Source of the DNA: Rhodospirillales bacterium 24-66-33
Lineage (GTDB): Bacteria > Pseudomonadota > Alphaproteobacteria > Reyranellales > Reyranellaceae
NCBI GenBank assembly: GCA_002281855.1
Contig: NCHQ01000019.1
Coordinates: forward strand, 1-64,000
Reading direction: 5' to 3'
Length of the DNA stretch: 64,000 nucleotides
Made by a program: the position numbers and the translations under genes. Numbering within the stretch: the stretch's first letter is position 1; each line of letters begins with the position of its first letter. The notes under the pieces are model-generated. The model had not been told where the DNA came from. It saw only the letters and a list, made by a program, of their open reading frames with translations, and searched no databases. Of this stretch, positions 7,993 through 16,873 are shown one piece after another.

Positions 7993-8489
7993 TCAGGCGA
8001 TCTGCCGGGCCGACGGCACGATCCACGCAAACCGGTCGGACAGAGCCGCCAGCGTGATTCTGTTGATCACATCGGCGGCAATCGTGTCGCCGCCCGTCGC
8101 ATCGGGCAGATCGCGCGTGGCAACCGTGTCGGCCGCAATCGTGCTCATGAAGCCCTGATCCGTGGCTGCCCGAACCGTCGCCGAAACGCACATATGGGTC
8201 ATGAACCCGCCGACGATCAGGTTCTTACGGCCGATCGCTGCGAGCCGCGACGCAAGGTCGGTGCCGGCGAAGGAGTTCGGCATGCCCTTGTCGATGATCG
8301 TCTCGCCGTCACGCGGAGTCAGCTCCTTCACGATCTCATAGCCCGCGGAACTTTGGTTGAAGGCCATGCCCTTGGACTGGTGACGCACGTGGACGATCGG
8401 CGTGCCGCCGCACCAGCCTTCCCGAGCAGCACGGCCAGCGCATCCAGCGCGGGCTGCGCCACGGCCATCTGCGGCATGGTCATCGCCAT
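7993..8489 (-). pseudogene. Isochorismatase-family cysteine hydrolase, frameshifted
   Basis: The long C-terminal frame reads GTPIVHVRHQSKGMAFNQ, then NLIVGGFMTHMCVSATVRAA, carrying the catalytic Cys of the G-x-M-T-x-x-C-V block. The N-terminal frame starts at ATG 8489, with an AAAGGA ribosome site, and reads MAMTMPQMAVAQPALDALAV, LLGKAG. The two frames join only if one base is restored near 8410-8414: KARAAGTPIVHVRH is the expected family sequence and GCGGC-GGC looks one base short. The usual N-terminal catalytic Asp block also seems missing. So the copy is probably inactive, unless the frameshift is a sequencing error. Confidence 0.65.
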
Positions 8490-8650
8490 GTTCAATCCTT
8501 TGGTCTTGATCGGTTGTGTAAACCTCGTTGCCATCAACGCTTAGGACGCCCGGATTTGCAACACCTTCAGGAAGGGGTCTCAATGCCCCTCGAAGCATGT
8601 AGAAATGGTCCATCGTTTGTGAGCGACGCATTCAGCGACAAGAGGGGAAC

Positions 8651-9772
8651 GTGAGAGCGATCATCATCGGCGGTGGCATCATGGGGCTTTTGACGGCCTG
8701 GGGGTTGGCGCGCCTCGGCCATCAGGTGGAGCTCTTCGAACAGGGTCCTCTCCCGAATCCGCTGGCCTCCTCGATGGACGAGCACCGCCTGATCCGCCAT
8801 CCCTACGGCACCCATGTGGGTTACGCGCGGATGATCGACGATGCCTATGCGGCCTGGGACCTGCTGTGGGCCGACCTGGGAGAAACCCTTTACGAGCCGA
8901 CCGGGACCCTCGCTCTGACGGGTAATGGCGCGGACTGGGCGGAGCGGTCTGCCGGCGCCCTCGCCTCGATCGGCCGGCCGATGACCGAACTGTCGATGGC
9001 CGAACTGCCGCGGCGCTTCCCGCTGCTCGACACGAAGGGGCTCGAGCGCGCCTTCTGGATCGACACGGGCGGCGTGCTCTTGGCGCAGGACATCGTGGCT
9101 GCGCTGGTACGGCATCTCGGCACGAGAGCCGGGGTGCGGCTCCACGCCACCACGCCCGTGCGCTCGGTCGATCTCGAACAGGGACGCATCGTCACGCGGG
9201 CCGGCGAGGTCCACGGTGGCGATGTCGTGGTGATCGCGGCGGGCGCCTGGGCTCCCCGCCTTCTTCCCGCGCTCGGTTCGCGCGTCGTGCCGTCACGTCA
9301 GGTGGTGCTCTACTTCGATATGCCGGCCGACCAGCGCGCGGCCTGGGCGAAGGGGCCGATGATCATCGAGAAGACGGGGGATGTCGGCCTCTACCTGGTG
9401 CCGCCGGTCCGGGGGCGCGGCATGAAGGTCGGCGACCACGAATTCAGCCGCACCGGCGACCCCACCGCGGGCCGCGAAGCTCAGGAAAGCGAGATGAGCG
9501 CCCTGCTCGACCGCTGCCGCAGCCTGCTCAAGGGTTTCGATCGCTGGACCATCCGCAATCTCAAGGTCTGCTTCTACAGCGTCACCGACGACGAGCGCTT
9601 CATCGTCGAGAGGGCGGGCGCCAGGGGGTGGGCGATGTCGCCCTGTTCGGGCCACGGCTTCAAGTTCGGTGCCCTGATGGGTCTCGAACTCGCGCGGACC
9701 ATTGCCGAGGGTCGCGACGTCGCGGCACATGCGCGCTGGGCAGCCGGTCTGGTCGGCGATGGGCCGGCCTGA
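8651..9772 (+). CDS. FAD-dependent oxidoreductase (DAO family, sarcosine/N-methyl amino acid oxidase-like)
   Basis: 373 residues starting at GTG 8651 after an AGAGGGG ribosome site. The dinucleotide fold is at the very N-terminus: MRAIIIGGGIMGLLTAWGLA, followed by VELFEQG. A mid-protein VVIAAGAWAPRLLP matches the D-amino-acid/sarcosine oxidase group, and the C-terminal CSGHGFKFGALMGLELARTI is the second FAD-contacting block with the GHGFK lysine seen in monomeric sarcosine oxidases. It would oxidise an N-methylated or secondary amine. The substrate cannot be told from sequence. The dehydratase gene follows after 32 bases. Confidence 0.85.
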   Translation: MRAIIIGGGIMGLLTAWGLARLGHQVELFEQGPLPNPLASSMDEHRLIRHPYGTHVGYARMIDDAYAAWDLLWADLGETLYEPTGTLALTGNGADWAERSAGALASIGRPMTELSMAELPRRFPLLDTKGLERAFWIDTGGVLLAQDIVAALVRHLGTRAGVRLHATTPVRSVDLEQGRIVTRAGEVHGGDVVVIAAGAWAPRLLPALGSRVVPSRQVVLYFDMPADQRAAWAKGPMIIEKTGDVGLYLVPPVRGRGMKVGDHEFSRTGDPTAGREAQESEMSALLDRCRSLLKGFDRWTIRNLKVCFYSVTDDERFIVERAGARGWAMSPCSGHGFKFGALMGLELARTIAEGRDVAAHARWAAGLVGDGPA

Positions 9773-9804
9773 CAAAATGCAAGAATTCAGGGAGTGAAAT
9801 CGAG

Positions 9805-11547
9805 ATGGCAACTGCCAAGCGCCGTACGTCGAAGGCCGGACCGAAGAAGGAAACCGGATTGCGCCAAGGTCTCGCCACCTACGGCGATGCGGGATTCTCG
9901 CTGTTCCTGCGCAAGGCCTTCATCAAGGCCGGCGGCTATTCCGACGACGCGCTCGACCGGCCGATCGTGGGCATCACCAACACCTTCTCCGACTACAATC
10001 CCTGCCACGGCAACGTGCCCGACCTGATCGAGGCGGTGAAGCGCGGCGTCATGCTGGCCGGCGCGCTGCCGATGGTCTTCCCGACCATCTCGATCCACGA
10101 GAGTTTCTCCCATCCGACCAGCATGTTCCTGCGCAACCTCATGTCGATGGACACCGAGGAGATGATCCGCGCCCAGCCGATGGATTCCGTCGTGCTGATC
10201 GGCGGCTGCGACAAGACCCTGCCTGCCCAGCTCATGGCCGCGGCCAGTGCCGACCGGCCGGCCGTCGTGCTGCCGGTGGGACCGATGCTGGTCGGCCACT
10301 TCAAGGGCGAGGTGCTGGGCGCCTGCACCGACTGCCGCCGCCTGTGGGGCCAGTATCGCGCCGGCACCTTCTCCGAGTCCGACATCGAGAAGGTGAGCGA
10401 GCGTCTCGCCCCGACCAAGGGCACCTGCATGGTGATGGGCACCGCCAGCACGATGGGATGCATCGTCGAGGCGCTGGGCATGGGCTTGCCGACCAGCGGC
10501 TCGATCCCCGCCACGCATTCCGATCGGCTGCGCATCGCCGAGCAGACGGGCCGGCTCGCGGCCGAGATGGCCGTGAAGCAAGGCCCGAAGCCCAGCGAGA
10601 TCATGACCAAGGCGGCCTTCCGCAACGCCCTTACCGTGCTGCAGGCGATCGGCGGCTCGACCAATGCGCTGGTCCATCTCACCGCGGTGGCTCGGCGCCT
10701 GGGCATCGAGATCGAGCTGGAGGAATTCGACGAGATCGGCCGCAACGTGCCGGTGCTGGTCGACTTGAAGCCGTCCGGCGACCACTACATGGAGCACTTC
10801 CATTGGGCGGGCGGCAATTCGCGCCTGATGAAGGAGATCCGCAAGAATCTCGACGAGAAGTGCCGGACGGTGGCCGGCAAGACGCTCAAGCAGGTGATCG
10901 ATGCTGCGGAGATGGTTCCGGGTCAGACGGTGATCCGCACGTCGAAGGATCCGATCAAGCCGACCGGGGGCATGGCCGTGCTGCGCGGCAATCTCGCGCC
11001 ACGCGGCGCCGTCATCAAGCACGCGGCCGCCTCGCCCTCCCTGCTGACCCACACCGGCCGCGCCGTGGTGTTCGATTCCCTGGAGGATCTCGCGGCGCGC
11101 GGCGACGATCCGAATCTCGACGTGAAGGCAGACGACATCCTCGTGTTGCGCAATGCAGGCCCCAAGGGCGCGCCGGGCATGCCCGAGGCGGGGTCTTTCC
11201 CCATCCCCATGAAGCTCGCCCGCGCCGGCGTGAAGGACATGATCCGCATCTCCGATGCCCGCATGAGCGGGACGGCGTTCGGCACCATTGTCCTGCATGT
11301 CGCGCCCGAGGCCGCGGTCGGCGGACCGCTCGCCCTCGTCAAGACAGGCGACCGCATCACGCTCGACGTTCCGAAGCGCCGGCTCGAACTTCATGTCGAT
11401 GCCAAGACGCTCGCGGCGCGCCGCAAGGATTGGAAGGCCCCACCTGCCCATCCCGGCAGCGACCGCGGCTACACCGGTCTTTTCTTCAAGACCGTCCTGC
11501 AGGCCGACGAAGGTGTCGACTTCGATTTCCTTGGACCGGCGAAGTGA
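9805..11547 (+). CDS. IlvD/Edd family dehydratase (sugar-acid type)
   Basis: 580 residues. Three conserved cysteines that hold the Fe-S cluster are present: Cys67 in NPCHGN, Cys135 in GGCDKT and Cys208 in KGTCMVMGTASTMG. The C-terminal SDARMSGTAFG block with the catalytic serine is intact. The length and the FSDYNPCHGN start fit the branch with L-arabinonate and related sugar-acid dehydratases better than biosynthetic dihydroxy-acid dehydratase, though this is an inference. It removes water from 2,3-dihydroxy acids to give 2-keto acids. The stop overlaps the next gene's GTG start. Confidence 0.88.
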   Translation: MATAKRRTSKAGPKKETGLRQGLATYGDAGFSLFLRKAFIKAGGYSDDALDRPIVGITNTFSDYNPCHGNVPDLIEAVKRGVMLAGALPMVFPTISIHESFSHPTSMFLRNLMSMDTEEMIRAQPMDSVVLIGGCDKTLPAQLMAAASADRPAVVLPVGPMLVGHFKGEVLGACTDCRRLWGQYRAGTFSESDIEKVSERLAPTKGTCMVMGTASTMGCIVEALGMGLPTSGSIPATHSDRLRIAEQTGRLAAEMAVKQGPKPSEIMTKAAFRNALTVLQAIGGSTNALVHLTAVARRLGIEIELEEFDEIGRNVPVLVDLKPSGDHYMEHFHWAGGNSRLMKEIRKNLDEKCRTVAGKTLKQVIDAAEMVPGQTVIRTSKDPIKPTGGMAVLRGNLAPRGAVIKHAAASPSLLTHTGRAVVFDSLEDLAARGDDPNLDVKADDILVLRNAGPKGAPGMPEAGSFPIPMKLARAGVKDMIRISDARMSGTAFGTIVLHVAPEAAVGGPLALVKTGDRITLDVPKRRLELHVDAKTLAARRKDWKAPPAHPGSDRGYTGLFFKTVLQADEGVDFDFLGPAK

Positions 11548-12539
11548 CCGAAATCAGGCTCCCCCGCATCTCGGTCGTCGTCACGTGCTACAACTGCCGT
11601 GACTACATCGCCGCCGCCATCCGTTCGGTCGCACAGCAGTCGCTGCGGGATTTCGAATGCGTGATCGTCGACGACGCCTCGACCGACGATTCGGTCGCGG
11701 TCGTGGAGCAGACGCTTGCGGAGCTTGCCGACTCCCGCTTCCGGCACATCCGTCTCGACAGGAATGTCGGACAGACCGGTGCCACGCGCCGCGGGCTCGC
11801 CGAAACCAACGCGATGTTCGTCTGCTTCCTCGATTCCGACGATCTGTGGAATCCGGACTTCCTCGAACGCCATCTCGCCGCTCATCTCAACGAGAGTTAC
11901 GCGGTGGGCTTCACCGCCTGCAATGCCCGCCTGATCAACGGACAGGACGAGCTGATCGCCGGCGGCATGTACTGGTTCGGCAAGGACCGAGCCCGCGCCG
12001 ATCGCGATCAGGCTTTCGTGGCCCTCGACGCAAGCCGTGTCCCCAAGCTCGATGTGGCGCGCGGGACCGCCGGTTGGGAAAGCCATATTCCCTACCACCT
12101 GTACACCAAGCGCGTAGTGCACTGGGTCTGGGTCAGCACCTCCTCGATGATGTTCCGGCGTTCGCTGATCAACCTCGTCTTTCCCGAGGACGATGAGGCG
12201 TTTCGCCTTCACATGGATTTCTATGTTGTCGTGATGGCGCAGATGGTCGCCGGCTCGCTGCTGATCGACGACGCCCTCTATTCCTATCGTCTTCACGGCC
12301 GCAATGGAGCCGCCGACAACCCCGTGCTCGGCGGAAGACTCCATCTGTCGAGCCGCAACTGGGGAAACACCTACTCGACCATGTTAGACCGCATGCTCGC
12401 TGCAATGACTCGCGACGAGGAGCGTTTCGTGATGGCGCTGGGAGACCGCCAGTACCGTCGGATGGTGCTGCGAATGCGAGCCGCCCGCGCCAACCTCGTC
12501 GTCGGCTGGGCGCTCACCATCCGGAGTTGGTTGATCTAG
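11544..12539 (+). CDS. Glycosyltransferase family 2
   Basis: 331 residues. The N-terminal GT-A domain has ISVVVTCYN at 9-17, the nucleotide-binding VDDASTDDS at 42-50 and the metal-binding DSDD at 97-100 in FLDSDDLWNPDFLERH. GTG 11544 overlaps the dehydratase stop (GTGA), so coupling is likely. The C-terminal 100 residues (YRLHGRNGAADNP and following) are less typical and may hold the acceptor site. It would transfer a sugar from a nucleotide donor to a surface glycan or lipid. Why it is coupled to a dehydratase gene is unclear. Confidence 0.85.
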   Translation: MTEIRLPRISVVVTCYNCRDYIAAAIRSVAQQSLRDFECVIVDDASTDDSVAVVEQTLAELADSRFRHIRLDRNVGQTGATRRGLAETNAMFVCFLDSDDLWNPDFLERHLAAHLNESYAVGFTACNARLINGQDELIAGGMYWFGKDRARADRDQAFVALDASRVPKLDVARGTAGWESHIPYHLYTKRVVHWVWVSTSSMMFRRSLINLVFPEDDEAFRLHMDFYVVVMAQMVAGSLLIDDALYSYRLHGRNGAADNPVLGGRLHLSSRNWGNTYSTMLDRMLAAMTRDEERFVMALGDRQYRRMVLRMRAARANLVVGWALTIRSWLI

Positions 12540-12605
12540 CACGAGTCCTGCTTCATTCTTCGCGAGCAGTCGAGCCCGATCACACGGGGCGCGGGGGAAT
12601 TCATT

Positions 12606-13973
12606 GTGAACAGATTAGGACGATGCGCGCGCCTCGTCGCTGTGCTGCTCGCCGGCAGCGTCGGTTCTGTCGTTATGGACGCGTATCCTGCTCTGGCCCA
12701 GACATCGACCGTTTCATCAACGGACGAAGCCGAATACGACGCAGCATTCCAGGAGATGCTGCGCAAGCCGTCCGATCTCGACGTCCTGTTCAAGTTCGCA
12801 ATGATCGCCGCGAAGACCGGCGATCTCGAGGGCGCGATTTCGGCGCTCGAACGGATGCTGGTGGTGGATCCGGATCTGCCGCGCGTCCGCCTCGAACTCG
12901 GGGTGCTCTACTATCGGCTGGGCTCTTTCGAAGTGGCACGGACCTATTTCGAGATGACGCTCAAATCGGCGTCGCTTCCGCCCGACGTCAAGGCCCGCGC
13001 CGAGCAGTTCCTCGCGGAGTCGGAGAAGCGCCTGGCCAAGTCGCGGTTCAGTGGCGAGGTGTTTGCCGGAGTGCGTTATCAATCGAACGCAAACCTTGGT
13101 CCACCAACCTCCAGCGTCCGCCTGTTCGGGCAGACCGCCAATCTCAACCAAGCCGGCCTGGGCACGGCGGATTGGGGTCTCGTCACCTCCGGCTTCGTCC
13201 GTCACACGTACGACCTCGGTCAGAACAACCGCGGCCAGCTCGAGACGCAGCTCTCGGGCTATCTCAACCGGCAGTTCCAGATCCAGGCCGCCAACGTCTC
13301 CATCCTCGACCTGACGTCCGGCCCGCGTTTCCAGGCTTTCCAGGGCATTTTTCAGGATGTCAGCCTGAAGCCGTTCGGCACGGCGGGATACATCTGGGTG
13401 AACGACGTTCCCTACTACGGCAGCTTCGGCTCCGGCCTCGAAGTGGGCGTGCTTCTGTCGGACAAGCTGCGCAACACCACGAACTTCACCTGGCGACGGC
13501 AGATGTACCAGAACAGCTGGTATCTCCCGACCAACAACCAGTTCACCGGCGCCGAGTACTCGGGCAATACGACGTTCCAGTACCTCGTGAACGATGCGCT
13601 GATGCTCTATGCCAACGGCAACCTGCAGCGCTACCAGACCGACAGCACGCCCTGGCAGGACTACACGCTCTACGGGGCCGGCGGCGGCATGTCCTTCTCC
13701 TTCACCGACCCGGTCTTCAAGAGCGAATTGCCTTGGAGCATCAGCCTGTTCGCGAACATGCAGTGGTGGTACTATGACCAGCCCGATGCCGTCGTGGATC
13801 CGTCCGTTACCAGACAACAGACGGACACGATTCTCAATATAACCCTGTCCATTCCGTTCGATCAGCGGACGATGTTCACGGTGTCGGGCGGAAGGTTCGT
13901 GAGATCCTCGGACATTCCCAATTACGCGTTCACGAACAACAGTGCGCTCATCGGAGTAACCTGGCGCTTCTAG
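12606..13973 (+). CDS. TPR plus outer-membrane beta-barrel protein (DUF560/Slam-like)
   Basis: 455 residues from GTG 12606. A signal peptide ends near residue 31 (YPALAQ). Residues 35-150 are TPR-like helices: DLDVLFKFAMIAAKTGDLEG, then PRVRLELGVLYYRLGSFEVA. From 155 on it is a long barrel of alternating strands, such as FAGVRYQSNANLGPP, ending in GVTWRF with a terminal phenylalanine as in outer-membrane proteins. TPR-then-barrel is the architecture of surface lipoprotein assembly modulators (DUF560). The FecR-domain secreted protein follows after 19 bases and may be its substrate, which is inference. Confidence 0.8.
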   Translation: MNRLGRCARLVAVLLAGSVGSVVMDAYPALAQTSTVSSTDEAEYDAAFQEMLRKPSDLDVLFKFAMIAAKTGDLEGAISALERMLVVDPDLPRVRLELGVLYYRLGSFEVARTYFEMTLKSASLPPDVKARAEQFLAESEKRLAKSRFSGEVFAGVRYQSNANLGPPTSSVRLFGQTANLNQAGLGTADWGLVTSGFVRHTYDLGQNNRGQLETQLSGYLNRQFQIQAANVSILDLTSGPRFQAFQGIFQDVSLKPFGTAGYIWVNDVPYYGSFGSGLEVGVLLSDKLRNTTNFTWRRQMYQNSWYLPTNNQFTGAEYSGNTTFQYLVNDALMLYANGNLQRYQTDSTPWQDYTLYGAGGGMSFSFTDPVFKSELPWSISLFANMQWWYYDQPDAVVDPSVTRQQTDTILNITLSIPFDQRTMFTVSGGRFVRSSDIPNYAFTNNSALIGVTWRF

Positions 13974-13992
13974 CGCTGCTCAGGAGATCACA

Positions 13993-15216
13993 GTGTCCCC
14001 CAGACTTGCCAGCGCGAACCTGTCCCTGCTGACCGCTGCACTTCTCGCCGCGGGCACTTCCCTTCTGCCGGCCGCCGCCAGCGCCAAGGTCGGCGTCACG
14101 TCGGCGTCCGACGGCGATCCGCGCGGCAAGCCGCCCACGGAAGCCGAACGCGTGCTGCGCGTCGGCGTCGACGTGCAGGCCAACGAGTTGATCACGACGT
14201 CGGCGACCGACCGCGCGCACCTCATGTTCCTCGACGGGACATCTTTGTCGGTCGGCCCGAACGCGCAGCTCACGATCGACAGGTTCGTCTACGATCCGGC
14301 GACCAAGACCGGCGACCTCGCCATCAACGCCAGCAAGGGCGTGTTCCGTCTGGTCGGCGGCAAGATCAGCAAGACCAACGCCATCAGCGTCACCACCCCA
14401 TCGAGCACGATCGGTATCCGCGGCGGCATCAGCATCTTCAGCGTCGATCAGAAGGAGACGACGTCGATCTTCGTCTTCGGCATCAGCATGACGGTCGGCG
14501 CCGGCGGCAAACTGGAAATCGTCACGCGTCCCGGCTTCCAGGTGACGACCCTGTTCGGTGCGCTGCCGGGTCTCGCGAGCGCGGTGCCGCCGGGCGCATT
14601 GAGCGGCTTTCTCGCCCAACTCGAAGGCAGCAAAGGGGGCGGACAATCGGGCGGCGCCGATCAGGCGGCCCAGAACTCTGGTTTCTCGAACGCCAATTCC
14701 GGTCAGGGCTCCGGAAATTCCTTGGGGAACCGCTTCGGCAGCGGTCCCGGGCCGCGTAACGCCAATCCCAGCAACATCGTGACCAATGTTCTCACCAATG
14801 CGTTCGAGACTGCACCGTCGAATGCGCCGACCCTGCCGTCGAAAGTCGTCAGCAACTCGGGTCAGATGACGCAGACGATCACCTACAATGGTGTGATGGG
14901 CGGTCTCGTACGAAACAACGGAAGTTTTTCCTACGGCACGGGCAGCTACACGCAGGTCTGGTCGATGGGAACGAACAGCGGCACGACAACCGCGAATTTC
15001 AACAACAGCAGCTACAGCGGGACCACGACCCGTAACGGCAATTATGGATTTCAGGCGAACATGCCAACGACGAATCCCAACACGCCGGGCCGCACGATGA
15101 CCATGAACGGCGCCTTCGCTGGACAGGGCTATTCGTCGACCCAGGCGGGCGTGTTCACGGTCACCGGGCCCAGATACCAGGCTGCGGGTGGCTTCCTCGG
15201 ACAGAAGGCGCCCTAA
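13993..15216 (+). CDS. Secreted FecR-domain protein with Ser/Thr/Asn/Gly-rich tail
   Basis: 407 residues from GTG 13993 with a signal peptide to about residue 31 (PAAASA). Residues 55-180 form a FecR domain: ITTSATDRAHLMFLDGTSLS, then GPNAQLTIDRFVYDP and INASKGVFRLVGGKISKTNA. After 210 it becomes low complexity, rich in N, S, G, T (FSNANSGQGSGNSLG), then a repetitive strand-like region with YNGVMGG and GSFSYGTGSYTQ. Unlike sigma-regulator FecR it has no membrane helix, so it is an exported protein using the FecR fold. It is paired with the upstream barrel protein. Confidence 0.8.
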   Translation: MSPRLASANLSLLTAALLAAGTSLLPAAASAKVGVTSASDGDPRGKPPTEAERVLRVGVDVQANELITTSATDRAHLMFLDGTSLSVGPNAQLTIDRFVYDPATKTGDLAINASKGVFRLVGGKISKTNAISVTTPSSTIGIRGGISIFSVDQKETTSIFVFGISMTVGAGGKLEIVTRPGFQVTTLFGALPGLASAVPPGALSGFLAQLEGSKGGGQSGGADQAAQNSGFSNANSGQGSGNSLGNRFGSGPGPRNANPSNIVTNVLTNAFETAPSNAPTLPSKVVSNSGQMTQTITYNGVMGGLVRNNGSFSYGTGSYTQVWSMGTNSGTTTANFNNSSYSGTTTRNGNYGFQANMPTTNPNTPGRTMTMNGAFAGQGYSSTQAGVFTVTGPRYQAAGGFLGQKAP

Positions 15217-15701
15217 CCCGTCCTGCGGGCGATGAAGTCGGCGATGGCTGCGATGTCGTCGCGTCGGAACCACGGCAAGGCACCGCCGGTAGGCTGATAA
15301 TCGGCGGCGATCGCCACGATGGCGGGATCGCCCGGCGCCAGCGGTTCGGCCTCGGGCGAGGCACGGACTTCGATCTTGAGATGCGCTTCGCGCTTGTAAC
15401 CCTCGATCAGGACGAGATCGGCGGGCGACAGTCTCCCCAGCACCTCCGAGATCGATGGCTCCGGCGCCTCCCGCATGATGGCGTAGCGCCGGCCGCCGAC
15501 AAGGGCGACCTCACCGGCACCGGCAGCGCGATGGCGATACGAGTCGGTGCCCGGCCGGTCGATGTCGATGTCGTGATGGGCATGCTTGATGGTCGACACG
15601 CGCCAGCCGCGGCGCACGAACTCCTCCACCAGCCGTTCCGTCAGTGTCGTCTTTCCGGCGTTCTTCCAGCCGGTGACCCCGAAGATTCTCTGCGAACTCA
15701 C
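15213..15701 (-). CDS. mobB: Molybdopterin-guanine dinucleotide biosynthesis adaptor MobB
   Basis: 162 residues from GTG 15701, which overlaps the fdhD stop (GTGA). The P-loop GWKNAGKTTL lies at 11-20 after the IFGVTGWK strand, followed by STIKHAHHDIDIDRPGTDSY, the MobB switch region, and LVLIEGYKREAHLKIEV near 110. MobB binds GTP and assists MobA in attaching GMP to molybdopterin, giving the bis-MGD cofactor that formate dehydrogenase needs. Its coupling to fdhD fits formate dehydrogenase maturation. The 3' end touches the FecR gene's stop. Confidence 0.93.
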   Translation of the reverse strand: MSSQRIFGVTGWKNAGKTTLTERLVEEFVRRGWRVSTIKHAHHDIDIDRPGTDSYRHRAAGAGEVALVGGRRYAIMREAPEPSISEVLGRLSPADLVLIEGYKREAHLKIEVRASPEAEPLAPGDPAIVAIAADYQPTGGALPWFRRDDIAAIADFIARRTG

Positions 15702-16498
15702 GCGATGATCCGGTCCGCATGCGCATAAACGGTCAACCGCCCCTCGCGCACGAAGGCCACCAGCGCAACGCCTGCCTGCTCGGCCGTCTCGATGGCGAGC
15801 GAGGTCGGAGCGGAAACCGCCGCGATTGCCGACGCGCCTATCGCCGCCGCCTTCTGCACCATCTCGTAGGAGCAGCGGCTGGTCACCACCACGAAGCCGC
15901 CGGGCTCCGCAGCGTCGTTCCTCGCCAATGCGCCAGCCAGCTTGTCGAGAGCATTGTGGCGGCCGACATCCTCGCGCACGGCCACCAGCGTGCCCTCCGG
16001 CGATGCCCATCCCGCGGCATGCGTCGCGCCGTTGGTGCGGTTGATCTTCTGATGCTCGGGCAGCCCCGCCATCGCCCTTTCAATCGCGAGCCGCGCCACC
16101 CGATGTGGATTTGAAACCGCGGGCACCGCGCGCAGCGCCGCCTCCAGGCTGTCGACGCCACACAGGCCGCATCCGGTACGACCGGTCAGACTGCGGCGCC
16201 GCTGCTGGAGACCCGCCATCCGTTGCGCCGCAATCTCGAGTCTGACCTCGATACCGCGCCCGACCGGCTCGACCTCCATGTCATAGATTTCCGACGGCCG
16301 CTCGACGATCCGCTCGGTGAGGGAAAACCCGCGGGCGAAGTCCTCGAGGTCGCACGGGGTCGCCATCATCACCGCATGGCTGATGCCGTTGTAGACCAGC
16401 GCAATGGCAACTTCCTCGGCGACCGTCTCCTCGAGCGTCTCACTGGTGCCGGCAGTGAGACGGCGCGCCGGACGGCGGACCGAGCCCTCGCGGCTCAT
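15698..16498 (-). CDS. fdhD: Formate dehydrogenase accessory sulfurtransferase FdhD
   Basis: 266 residues. The catalytic CGLC loop is at 110-113 in TGRTGCGLCGVDS, followed by the conserved THAAGWASPEGTLVAVREDV, then GRHNALDKL and SRCSYEMVQKAA blocks. FdhD transfers sulfur from IscS to bis-MGD before insertion into formate dehydrogenase. ATG 16498 overlaps the stop of the upstream 123-residue gene by four bases. The formate dehydrogenase itself lies 25 kb away on the same strand, beyond the integrated element, so the two groups were about 15 kb closer before insertion. Confidence 0.95.
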   Translation of the reverse strand: MSREGSVRRPARRLTAGTSETLEETVAEEVAIALVYNGISHAVMMATPCDLEDFARGFSLTERIVERPSEIYDMEVEPVGRGIEVRLEIAAQRMAGLQQRRRSLTGRTGCGLCGVDSLEAALRAVPAVSNPHRVARLAIERAMAGLPEHQKINRTNGATHAAGWASPEGTLVAVREDVGRHNALDKLAGALARNDAAEPGGFVVVTSRCSYEMVQKAAAIGASAIAAVSAPTSLAIETAEQAGVALVAFVREGRLTVYAHADRIIA

Positions 16499-16866
16499 GC
16501 CGTGGTCTCGTCGATGCGCAGGTGCCGCCCCTCGCGATCGAAGAACAGGCCGCGATTGAGGACCAGAGGATCGGCCTTCACGTCGGCCTCCACCTCCTTC
16601 AGCTTGCGCGCAGCCACCGGGTCTGGCAGCGGGCCGCCTTCGTGGCCGAGACCGACGAAGAAGGCGACGCCGTCCCATGGTGCCCCCGCGCCCTCGAGCA
16701 GCGCCCGCATCTCCGGCCACGTCATCTCGGCGCCGATCAGATGGGCGTAGCTCGATCGAACGGGCATGGCGCTGGACGACGTAATGCGCACCAGCAGGAT
16801 GAAGATCGTGAACGGGCCCGTGTCGGCAAACTGAGCGGTCAGCCAATGCTCGAAGTCGGTTCTCAT
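16495..16866 (-). CDS. Hypothetical protein in fdhD operon
   Basis: 123 residues, MRTDFEHWLTAQFADTGPFT at the start. It reads as a small alpha/beta protein: a hydrophobic strand IFILLVRITSSS, a middle WPEMRALLEGAGAPWDGVAF and a late DREGRHLRIDET. No cysteines or metal motif are visible. ATG 16866 follows the previous stop by seven bases and its own stop overlaps fdhD. The position argues for a role in molybdoenzyme or formate dehydrogenase maturation, but I do not recognise the family. Confidence 0.7.
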   Translation of the reverse strand: MRTDFEHWLTAQFADTGPFTIFILLVRITSSSAMPVRSSYAHLIGAEMTWPEMRALLEGAGAPWDGVAFFVGLGHEGGPLPDPVAARKLKEVEADVKADPLVLNRGLFFDREGRHLRIDETTA

Positions 16867-16873
16867 CGCGCCC

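Noticed and set aside
8490..8631. Extension of the isochorismatase-family frame up to 8631
   Set aside because: The upstream part in that frame is not family-like; the real N-terminus is in another frame starting at 8489 with a good ribosome site.
9787..11451. 554-codon frame on the minus strand across the dehydratase
   Set aside because: Shadow of the intact IlvD/Edd gene; rich in His, Arg, Gly and Ala without domain signals.
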